64,000 nt of DNA from Stutzerimonas stutzeri (GTDB lineage Bacteria > Pseudomonadota > Gammaproteobacteria > Pseudomonadales > Pseudomonadaceae): assembly GCF_000952685.1 (NCBI RefSeq), contig NZ_JYHV01000029.1:248001-312000 (forward strand), in the 5' to 3' direction. Below, one piece after another: positions 57,035-64,000 of this stretch (position 1 is the first letter of the stretch; each line of letters starts with the position of its first letter). Made by a program: the position numbers and the translations under genes. The notes beneath the pieces are model-generated. The model saw nothing but the letters and a program-made list of their open reading frames with translations, ran no database searches and had not been told where the DNA came from.

Positions 57035-57766
57035 ATGGATAACAACAATCGTGTCGCCATGATCATCGGCGCCGGGGATTCTACCGGCGGTGCCATTGCG
57101 CGGCGCTTTGCCCGTGAGGGCTACGTGGCTTGCGTCACCCGGCGTAGCGCCGACAAGCTGCAGCCGCTGGTCGACAGCATCATTGCCGAGGGCGGTCGTG
57201 CCCATGGCTTCGCCTCCGATGCGCGCAAGGAAGATCAGGTAGCCGAACTGGTCGAGACCATCGAGCGCGATATCGGCCCAATCGAGGTGATGGTGTTCAA
57301 CATCGGCGCCAACGTGCCGTGCAGTATCCTCGAGGAAACTGCGCGCAAATACTTCAAGATCTGGGAAATGGCTTGTTTCTCTGGCTTCCTTACCAGCCAG
57401 GCGGTGGCCAGACGCATGGTGACCCGCGGGCGCGGCACCATTCTCTTCACCGGTGCCACGGCCGGTTTGCGTGGAGCTGCCGGCTTCGCTGCCTTCGCCG
57501 GGGCCAAGCACGGCATCCGCGCGCTGGCGCAGAGCATGGCGCGCGAGCTAGGCCCGATGAACATTCACGTGGCCCACGTAGTGGTCGATGGCGCCATCGA
57601 CACCGACTTCATTCGCGACAGTTTTCCCGAGCGCTACGCCCTCAAGGACCAGGACGGCGTGCTCAATCCCGAGCACATCGCCGACAACTACTGGCACTTG
57701 CACAGTCAGCCACGCGACGCCTGGACCTTCGAACTCGACCTGCGCCCCTGGATCGAGCGCTGGTAA
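57035..57766 (+). CDS. SDR-fold protein with non-canonical active site
   Basis: 243-residue Rossmann-fold protein of the short-chain dehydrogenase family. The dinucleotide motif is GAGDSTGGAIA near residue 12. The canonical catalytic Tyr-xxx-Lys is altered to F154-A-G-A-K158, and the upstream catalytic Ser position is Ala (around residue 141, in TGATAGLRG). A related family with the same FAAFAxAK sequence exists, so this may be a specialised group rather than a broken enzyme. It starts an operon with the HCCA-like gene (26 bases between) under the adjacent TetR. Confidence 0.85.
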   Translation: MDNNNRVAMIIGAGDSTGGAIARRFAREGYVACVTRRSADKLQPLVDSIIAEGGRAHGFASDARKEDQVAELVETIERDIGPIEVMVFNIGANVPCSILEETARKYFKIWEMACFSGFLTSQAVARRMVTRGRGTILFTGATAGLRGAAGFAAFAGAKHGIRALAQSMARELGPMNIHVAHVVVDGAIDTDFIRDSFPERYALKDQDGVLNPEHIADNYWHLHSQPRDAWTFELDLRPWIERW

Positions 57767-57792
57767 TCCCCCCTTCCCTTTGGAGTTGCGAC

Positions 57793-58383
57793 ATGGACAA
57801 GACCGTGGAGTTTTTCTTCGACCTCGGCAGCCCGGCGGCGTATCTCGCCTGGACCCAATTGCCCGCGCTGTGCGAACGCGCCGGCGCAGAGCTGCGTTAT
57901 CGGCCCATGCTGCTCGGGGGCGTCTTCCAAGCCACCGGCAATAGCTCGCCGGCGACCGTTCCGGCGAAAGGCCGTTACATGACGACGGACCTGTTGCGCC
58001 ATGCACGCCGCTACGATGTGCCGTTCGACTTCAACCCGCACTTTCCGATTAATACGCTGGCGCTGATGCGAGGCGCAGTCGGCTATCAACTGCAGCAACC
58101 CAAGGATTTTCCGCGTTATCTGGACGCCCTGTTCAAAGCTCTCTGGGTCGATCAGCGCAACCTCGGCGACGAGCGGATACTAGCAGCGGTCCTGGCGGAA
58201 GCCGGCCTCGAGCCCGAGCAGTTCCACGCCTTGGTCACCGATGAGCACGTCAAGAACGCTCTCAAGGCGAACACCGAAGAAGCCGTGCTGCGCGGCGTGT
58301 TCGGTGCGCCGACGTTCTTCGTGGGCAGCGAAATGTTCTTTGGACAGGACCGGTTGGGCTTCGTCGAAGAAGCCTTGAGCTAG
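57793..58383 (+). CDS. 2-Hydroxychromene-2-carboxylate isomerase/DsbA-fold protein
   Basis: 196-residue protein of the DsbA-like thioredoxin fold, in the 2-hydroxychromene-2-carboxylate isomerase (kappa-GST) group that handles glutathione-linked steps of naphthalene breakdown. The signature FFFDLGSPAAYLAWTQLPAL has Ser, not Cys, at the active site. The later FGAPTFFVGSEMFFGQDRLGFVEEAL is the cis-Pro region and end block. It shares an operon with the SDR-fold gene. No aromatic-degradation genes are nearby, so its substrate is uncertain. Confidence 0.88.
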   Translation: MDKTVEFFFDLGSPAAYLAWTQLPALCERAGAELRYRPMLLGGVFQATGNSSPATVPAKGRYMTTDLLRHARRYDVPFDFNPHFPINTLALMRGAVGYQLQQPKDFPRYLDALFKALWVDQRNLGDERILAAVLAEAGLEPEQFHALVTDEHVKNALKANTEEAVLRGVFGAPTFFVGSEMFFGQDRLGFVEEALS

Positions 58384-58418
58384 CGCCCAGACCGTATGCC
58401 CGGCCTGGCGATGCGCCG

Positions 58419-61400
58419 TCAGGCCTCGACCTGTCCCCACTGCTTGTTCAGTCGCTTGTCCGATACCGCGACTTTCGTCCCCAACTGCTGGGCCCAGAGC
58501 GATACGCGGTATTCCTCAAGCATCCAGCGGTACAACGCCAGTTCCGGATCGCGCTTGCCTTCTTGCTGATGCTTCTTCAGGCGTGCCTGGTACTGCTCCC
58601 AATAGCCGGCCAATTCGCCGGACCAGACGCGATCACGCTGTAACTGCGCGCCGATCTTTTCGAAGCGCTGCTCGATGGCCTTGAGATAGCGCGGGTATTC
58701 CTTGAGCCATTCAGCCGACGTTTCGCGCACGAAGCCGGGATAGACCAGATTGCCGAGCTGCGCCTTGATGTCGTTGAGCGTCACGGCTTGGGCCAGATCG
58801 ATCTTGCCTTTGAAGCGCTTTTGCAACCCATGCCAGAGCTTTAGGATTTCCAGTACCTGCCGCGCGAGGCGTTCGGCATGCGACGTCCAGTCGCCACGCT
58901 TTCGCTCCGCGAGCGCAGCCAACGCCGCGCCGTCGCGGGGTAGCGAGGCTTCCCCATCGAGGATGCAACTGTCGAGGCTGGCCAGCAGGATGTCCTCGAG
59001 CAACGAATCCACCTTGCCCATCTCGCGGTAAAGCAGCGCCAGGTCGGTAAGGCCCGGCAGTTTGCTGCGTAGGAATTTCGCCGGTTCGCTGAGTTGCTGC
59101 AACAACAGTCGCTGCAGAGCGCGGCGGTGCTGATATTCGGCCTCCGCCTGGGTCGGGAAGCGGCCTTCCTTGACCACGCCACCCTCTTCCACCAAGGCGG
59201 GATAGACCGTCATCGACAATCCGGCCATCTTCGCCTGAGCCGTTTGTGCCACCTCAGCGAAGGCCTTGGCTTCGACTGGTTTCTGCTCCGCCTTTTGCTG
59301 CGGTGGCGCCAGCGCGGCCTGGCTGGCCTCGGAGAAGCGCGCAGTGAGCTCAGCCAGATCGCGTCCTTCACCCAGGTACTTGCCGCGACCATCGACCACT
59401 TCGATGTTCATTTTCAGATGGCTGTCGAGCTGGTTCGCTGCCTCGTCCCATGCCTCTTCAGACACGCGGGCGCCCGTCATGCGCAGCAGTTCGCGGCCCA
59501 ACGCCTCGGCCAACGAGCCCTCACCGAAGCTGACCTTCGAAAGCGCAGCCCTGACGAAATCCGGCACCGGCACGAAGTTTTTGCGGATGGCCTTGGGCAG
59601 GCCGCGCACCAACGCTACGGCCTTGGTTTCGAGAAGCCCGGGCACCAACCATTCGAGCCTTTCGCTGCGCAGTTGCGGCAGCAGCGGTGCCGGCACGCGC
59701 AGCGTCACGCCATCGCGCGGATGGTTGGGTTCGAAGTGGTACTCGAGCGGCAATTGCAGTTCGCCGATGTGCAGCTGATCCGGGTACTGCGCGCTAGTGA
59801 CCTCACTGGCATCACGGGCGAGCACATCCTCGTCCCGCATCATCAGCAACTGCGGGTCTTTCGCACTTTCGCGCTTGTACCAGCTCTCGAAGCTGGCGGT
59901 CTGATAGATGTCCTGCGGCAGACGCGCGTCGTAGTAAGCGAACAAGGTGTCCTCGTCGGCAATGATGTCGCGCCGGCGGGCCTTGGCTTCCAGTTCGTCG
60001 AACAGCTCCAGCAGCTCACGGTTGGCCGTTAGCGCCTTGGCGCGGCTGTGCATTTCGCCGCGTACCAGCCCTTCACGGATGAACAGCTCACGTGCCGCAG
60101 GCGGATCGATCGGACCAAAATGCACCGGCCGGCGCGCGACGATGATCATGCCGTATAAGGTCACCTGTTCGAATGCCACCACTTGACCGCGCTTCTTTTC
60201 CCAATGTGGTTCGAAGTGGTTGGTCTTGGTCAGATGCTTGGCGAGGGGCTCGATCCAGTCCGGCTCGATCTTCGCCACCATGCGCGCAAACAGCTTGGTG
60301 GTCTCCACCAGTTCGGCCGCCATGATCCAGTTGGGCTTCTTGCGCCCGATGACGCTCGACGGATGCACCCAGAAGCGTCGCTGCCGCGCGCCGAGGAAGT
60401 CGCCCTCCTCGGTCTTGTGCCCAACCTGGCTGAGCAAGCCGGAGAGGATTGCCTTGTGCACGGCGGCATAGCTCTTGGCTTTCTGTGCCGCCTCGCTGGC
60501 TTCGGCTTGCTGGGCGAGCTTGACGTTGACCTTTTTATCGGTGGTGAGCGCGGGCTGCTCGATGGAAGAGGCCCCGCCGTCTTCCACCTTACGGGAGTCG
60601 GCCTTTTTGGCGGATGGCTGACCGGGACCAGCCGTTTCCTTGCGCTTGCCCAGATTCAGCTCACGTGCGATCAGGGTCAGCTGCCGATGCGCATCGCGCC
60701 ATTCGCGCAGCCGCAGATAGTTGAGGAAGTGCTTCCGGCACCAGGTACGCAGCGGATTGGAGCCGAGCGCCTGGCGCTGTTCTTCGAAACCGCGCCAGAG
60801 GTTGATCAGCGCAGCGAAATCCGAGTCCGGGTCCTTCCACTGGGCATGGGCCTGGTCGGCCTGCTGCTGACGATCGGCCGGGCGCTCGCGCACGTCCTGC
60901 ACCGACAGCGCACTGGCGACGATCAACACCTCGGCGAGGCTGCCTAGGCCGGCCGCTTCCAGCAGCATTCGACCCAGACGTGGATCGATCGGTAGACGCG
61001 CCAGCTGCCGCCCGAGCGGCGTCAGCTGATTCTCGCGGTTGACCGCCGAAAGCTCCTGCAACAGGTTGAAGCCATCGCTGATGGCCTTGCCGTCCGGCGG
61101 CTCGATGAACGGAAAGTCCTCGATCTGACCGAGGCGCAAGTGCAGCATCTGCAGGATCACCGCCGCCAGGTTGGTGCGCAGGATCTCCGGATCGGTGAAT
61201 TCCGGTCGAGAGAGAAAATCCTCTTCGCTGTACAGACGAATGCAGATGCCCGGCTCGACCCGCCCGCAACGGCCCTTGCGCTGATTGGCACTGGCCTGAG
61301 ACACGGCCTCGATCGGCAGTCGCTGGACCTTGGCGCGGTAGCTGTAGCGGCTGATACGCGCAGTGCCGGAGTCGATCACGTAGCGAATGCCGGGCACGGT

Positions 61401-62501
61401 CAGCGAAGTTTCCGCGACGTTGGTCGCCAACACGATCTTGCGGCCGGCAGCGGGTCGGAAAATCTTCTGCTGCTCGGCCGGCGTCAACCGCGCATACAGC
61501 GGCAGCACCTCGGTAAAGCGCAGATTGGCCTTGCGCAGCACCTCGGCGGCGTCGCGGATCTCGCGCTCGCCGGGCAGGAACACCAGCACATCGCCGGGGC
61601 GCTTGCCAATGCTCTTCTCATGGGCGTCGATCTCGTCCAACGCGGCAAGGATGCCCTGATCGACGGTGAGGTCGTCCTCGACCCGGTTGCCATCCTCATC
61701 GGTTTCTGCCGCCAGCGGCCGGTACCAGGTTTCGACCGGATACGTACGCCCCGACACTTCGACGATGGGCGCATTACCGAAGTGTTCGGAAAAGCGTTCC
61801 AGATCGATGGTCGCCGAAGTGATGATCACCTTCAGATCGGGCCGACGCGGCAGTAGGGTTTTCAGGTAGCCGAGCAGGAAGTCGATGTTGAGGCTACGTT
61901 CGTGCGCCTCGTCAACGATGATGGTGTCGTATTTCTCCAGGAAGCGGTCGTGCTGGGTCTCGGCCAGTAGGATACCGTCGGTCATCAGCTTGATCAGCGA
62001 GCTGTCCTTGCTCTGATCCTCGAAGCGCACCTGATAGCCCACCAGCTCGCCCAGCGGCGTGCCGATTTCTTCGGCCACTCGGGTCGCCACGCTTCGCGCC
62101 GCCAGCCGGCGCGGTTGGGTATGGCCGATCAACCCGTGCACGCCGCGGCCGATTTCCAGGCAGATCTTCGGCAGCTGAGTGGTCTTACCCGAGCCCGTCT
62201 CGCCCGCAATCACCAGCACCTGATGCTTGCGCAGCGCCTCCTTGATCTCCTCACGCTTGGCAGCGATCGGCAGGCTGTCGTCGTAGCGCATGGCTGGCAC
62301 GCTCTGCCGGCGCGCCTCGACCTTGGCCACCGAGGCCTGGAAACGCTCGAGCCACAGGGAAAGGTGCTCGTCTTCGAGCGGCGCATCGCCGGCCTTCTTG
62401 CGCAGGTCATGCAATTGACGACGCAAGCGATGACGGTCGGCAAACATGGTCTGATCGAGGTTTTCCAGGAGTTGTGCAAAAGCGGGCGTTGCGTCGGTCA
62501 T
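58419..62501 (-). CDS. hrpA: ATP-dependent RNA helicase HrpA
   Basis: 1360-residue DEAH-box helicase. Walker A is GETGSGKTT (residues 100-108) and the DEAH box is at 197-200 (IIVDEAHERSLN). The second RecA domain contains NVAETSLTVPGIRYVIDSG and QRKGRCGRVEPG; an HA2/OB-fold C-terminal half follows, with the low-complexity, Lys-rich insert near residues 600-670 (GQPSAKKADSRKVE). The enzyme helps to clear collided ribosomes in E. coli. Length is slightly over that of E. coli HrpA. It reads leftward, ending near the HCCA-like gene. Confidence 0.95.
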   Translation of the reverse strand: MTDATPAFAQLLENLDQTMFADRHRLRRQLHDLRKKAGDAPLEDEHLSLWLERFQASVAKVEARRQSVPAMRYDDSLPIAAKREEIKEALRKHQVLVIAGETGSGKTTQLPKICLEIGRGVHGLIGHTQPRRLAARSVATRVAEEIGTPLGELVGYQVRFEDQSKDSSLIKLMTDGILLAETQHDRFLEKYDTIIVDEAHERSLNIDFLLGYLKTLLPRRPDLKVIITSATIDLERFSEHFGNAPIVEVSGRTYPVETWYRPLAAETDEDGNRVEDDLTVDQGILAALDEIDAHEKSIGKRPGDVLVFLPGEREIRDAAEVLRKANLRFTEVLPLYARLTPAEQQKIFRPAAGRKIVLATNVAETSLTVPGIRYVIDSGTARISRYSYRAKVQRLPIEAVSQASANQRKGRCGRVEPGICIRLYSEEDFLSRPEFTDPEILRTNLAAVILQMLHLRLGQIEDFPFIEPPDGKAISDGFNLLQELSAVNRENQLTPLGRQLARLPIDPRLGRMLLEAAGLGSLAEVLIVASALSVQDVRERPADRQQQADQAHAQWKDPDSDFAALINLWRGFEEQRQALGSNPLRTWCRKHFLNYLRLREWRDAHRQLTLIARELNLGKRKETAGPGQPSAKKADSRKVEDGGASSIEQPALTTDKKVNVKLAQQAEASEAAQKAKSYAAVHKAILSGLLSQVGHKTEEGDFLGARQRRFWVHPSSVIGRKKPNWIMAAELVETTKLFARMVAKIEPDWIEPLAKHLTKTNHFEPHWEKKRGQVVAFEQVTLYGMIIVARRPVHFGPIDPPAARELFIREGLVRGEMHSRAKALTANRELLELFDELEAKARRRDIIADEDTLFAYYDARLPQDIYQTASFESWYKRESAKDPQLLMMRDEDVLARDASEVTSAQYPDQLHIGELQLPLEYHFEPNHPRDGVTLRVPAPLLPQLRSERLEWLVPGLLETKAVALVRGLPKAIRKNFVPVPDFVRAALSKVSFGEGSLAEALGRELLRMTGARVSEEAWDEAANQLDSHLKMNIEVVDGRGKYLGEGRDLAELTARFSEASQAALAPPQQKAEQKPVEAKAFAEVAQTAQAKMAGLSMTVYPALVEEGGVVKEGRFPTQAEAEYQHRRALQRLLLQQLSEPAKFLRSKLPGLTDLALLYREMGKVDSLLEDILLASLDSCILDGEASLPRDGAALAALAERKRGDWTSHAERLARQVLEILKLWHGLQKRFKGKIDLAQAVTLNDIKAQLGNLVYPGFVRETSAEWLKEYPRYLKAIEQRFEKIGAQLQRDRVWSGELAGYWEQYQARLKKHQQEGKRDPELALYRWMLEEYRVSLWAQQLGTKVAVSDKRLNKQWGQVEA

Positions 62502-62579
62502 GGACAGCCGTAAGCGATTTCGTGAAGGACGCGATTGTCGCAGATTTAGCCGGCTGGCCGTAGGGAAAGGGACTGATGG

Positions 62580-62607
62580 AAAAGACCGCGCCGGCTAGCC
62601 GGCGCGG
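62580..62607 (-). terminator. Palindrome after the M28 aminopeptidase gene
   Basis: Bases 62586-62607 form a perfect 22-base GC-rich palindrome (centre CTAG). On the minus strand it is followed by TCTTTT (62585-62580). It begins 12 bases after the aminopeptidase stop. The T run is short, so it may be a weak or rho-assisted terminator. Confidence 0.6.
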
Positions 62608-62618
62608 CGCTCACGCGG

Positions 62619-64000
62619 TCAACGGATCCAGTGACCCCAACGCGACTTCTCCTGCGCCTTCTGCATGCGCAGGGTGCCGATGCCCTGCTCGGCCGCTGCG
62701 TCGATCTCGTCGTCGACCATCTTGGTCGACAGCGACAACCAGCTGGTGGCGAAGGCCAGGGCGTCACCATGCAATTCCAGCGCCTCGGTGGAGACGTTGC
62801 CGAGGTTGTCACACTCGCTGTGGTAGCACGGATCGTATGCCTGCCCAGCCGCACCGCCATAGAGCTGCGCCTGCTCTACGCTCTTGATGTCTTCAGCACC
62901 GGTGAACAGGCCACCAAAGGCGATGCCGTCATCGAAGAACTGCGCGTAATCGGAGCGGAAGTCGATCTCGGTCCCCTCCGACGGTGCGTTGCGCAACTGG
63001 AAGTAGGAGCGGAACAGGCGCTCGATCGCACCGGAGCCGGGCGGGCCCTGCAGGCCGAAATCGGAGCCATCGCCGTCATAGATGAAGTTGGCGTAGTTCG
63101 GCGAACCGATCATATCGACGTTGAGGTACGCCTTGATCTGCTGTTTCTCCTCCTCCGGTAGCTGAGTGACGTAGTAGGTCGACCCGACCAGCCCGGACTC
63201 CTCCGCGCCCCACCAGGCGAAGCGCACCTTGTTCAGCGGGTGCGCCTTGCTCATCAGCGTGGCCATTTCCAGCAAGGCGGCGCTACCGGAGCCGTTGTCA
63301 TTGATGCCAGGTCCTTCGAAGACTGAATCCAGATGCGCACCGACCATCACCACGTTGTCCGGATTGCCGCGACGGGTCTCGGCCAGCACGTTGTAGGTCT
63401 CCGACTGCTCACGGATCACGTCGACGTTCATGCTCAGCTGAAGCCCCTCGGTCTGCGACCAGCTCACACCATTGTCATAGGTCGAGAACATCACCGGGAT
63501 GCCGCCCTGATAGTCCTCGCCCAAGGTCGCGACCAGCAGATCCTTGCGGTCCTCGGTATCGCCCTGGTTGAAGATGATCGCTCCGGCTGCCCCAGCGGCG
63601 GCCGCATTGGTGGCCTTCTCGCCGAACGGACAGGTGCCGCGTTGCATCAGCGCAATGGCGCCCGCCGGGAAACCAGCGAAATCAGACGGCTCGCAGCCGC
63701 TGGTCGAGGTATTGCCCAGGCCGAGCGCCAGGTCCACCGGCACCACGGGCGCTGTGACATTGCCAGGATCGGTCTGGTCGGCGTAGGTGAAATCCTCCTC
63801 CCAGATGTACTGCACCGGCTGCGGCGTCACTGCCGCTAGCGCGCCCGGGCCTGCGGGATAGAACGCCAGGAACGGAAATGCCTGCACCCTGACCCGATAG
63901 CCGGCGCGCTCGAGAGTGCTGCGCACGTAATCCACCGAGGCTTGATAGCCAGACTGTCCGGAGGCGCGATTGCCGCGGTTCATTGACGCGATGTCCTGCA
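62619..64000 (-). CDS. M28 family aminopeptidase (PaAP-like), 5'-truncated
   Basis: C-terminal 460 or so residues of a secreted zinc aminopeptidase resembling P. aeruginosa PaAP (PA2939). Metal-binding residues are visible: AHLDSVFEGPGINDNGSGSAALLE (His, Asp), AWWGAEESGLVGS (catalytic Glu pair), NVDMIGSPNYA (Asp) and PCYHSECDNLGNV (His, with the paired cysteines). A PA (protease-associated) domain is recognised at GFPAGAIALMQRGTCPFGEK. The reading frame continues to the window edge, so the signal peptide is missing here. A palindrome follows the stop codon. Confidence 0.93.
   Translation of the reverse strand, partial: QDIASMNRGNRASGQSGYQASVDYVRSTLERAGYRVRVQAFPFLAFYPAGPGALAAVTPQPVQYIWEEDFTYADQTDPGNVTAPVVPVDLALGLGNTSTSGCEPSDFAGFPAGAIALMQRGTCPFGEKATNAAAAGAAGAIIFNQGDTEDRKDLLVATLGEDYQGGIPVMFSTYDNGVSWSQTEGLQLSMNVDVIREQSETYNVLAETRRGNPDNVVMVGAHLDSVFEGPGINDNGSGSAALLEMATLMSKAHPLNKVRFAWWGAEESGLVGSTYYVTQLPEEEKQQIKAYLNVDMIGSPNYANFIYDGDGSDFGLQGPPGSGAIERLFRSYFQLRNAPSEGTEIDFRSDYAQFFDDGIAFGGLFTGAEDIKSVEQAQLYGGAAGQAYDPCYHSECDNLGNVSTEALELHGDALAFATSWLSLSTKMVDDEIDAAAEQGIGTLRMQKAQEKSRWGHWIR

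Noticed and set aside
58402..58425. Inverted repeat GGCCTG/CAGGCC at the end of hrpA
   Set aside because: Stem is short, overlaps the stop codon and is not followed by a T run on either strand, so not called as a terminator.

Overview
The window is chromosomal DNA of a high-GC gammaproteobacterium, most probably the Pseudomonas stutzeri group (Stutzerimonas). The support is the block pepA-holC-hypothetical-valS, RlmF, YejK, an OprP-type porin, a PA3286-like ketoacyl synthase, DUF3820, a PaAP-like aminopeptidase and generally pseudomonad-style proteins. No rRNA, tRNA, CRISPR array, prophage or intact insertion sequence was seen. Nearly all of the sequence is coding, with genes on both strands in short operons.

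Layout. 1-5360: translation and replication housekeeping (pepA, 5'-truncated by the window edge; holC; a small conserved protein; valS with a strong terminator). 5360-7430: the Na+/H+ antiporter nhaD behind a structured 300-base leader, then a winged-helix regulator. 7600-12000: two MFS transporters (the second coupled to a 40-residue membrane peptide), rlmF and a GNAT acetyltransferase. 12100-17700: yejK, uppP, a GST-like protein, a GIY-YIG protein, mltF and ybaK. 17700-22000: methionine block metE / exoD / metR; the metE ribosome-binding site lies inside a 9-bp hairpin. 22000-27000: FemAB-like protein, OprP-type porin with a PhoB-like box, a PA3286-like synthase, an SseB-like protein and DUF3820.

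27200-39700: mixed accessory and envelope functions: a two-heme peroxidase-like protein with an ankyrin partner, an MFS exporter, a MerR regulator with a duplicated ligand domain, a SIMPL protein, three alpha/beta hydrolases, an SLC13 permease with TrkA-C domains, and a cluster of small conserved proteins that includes a DUF2188 gene apparently frameshifted at its start codon and a 49-residue acidic protein. 39800-45600: DUF445 protein, a nitrate/sulfonate/taurine-type ABC importer in one overlapping operon, a HIT protein and a carboxypeptidase G2-like exopeptidase. 45600-53750: GST, a decayed anti-sigma-factor fragment, YCII and VOC proteins, an acyltransferase-like membrane protein, a GlxA-type regulator divergent from an isochorismatase-fold hydrolase, a Mut7-C protein, a TSUP exporter and RNase Z.

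53750-58400 is the most accessory-looking part: the wreck of a TonB-dependent receptor, a LysR regulator divergent from a secreted enol-lactonase-like hydrolase, and a TetR-controlled pair (an SDR-fold protein lacking the usual Ser/Tyr catalytic residues, plus an HCCA-isomerase/DsbA-fold protein). The window closes with hrpA and a 5'-truncated M28 aminopeptidase.

I found no multi-gene system that I would call new. The points most worth checking are two candidate RNA control elements (metE and nhaD leaders), the frameshift at the DUF2188 start, the MerR protein with two ligand-domain repeats and two pseudogene remnants.
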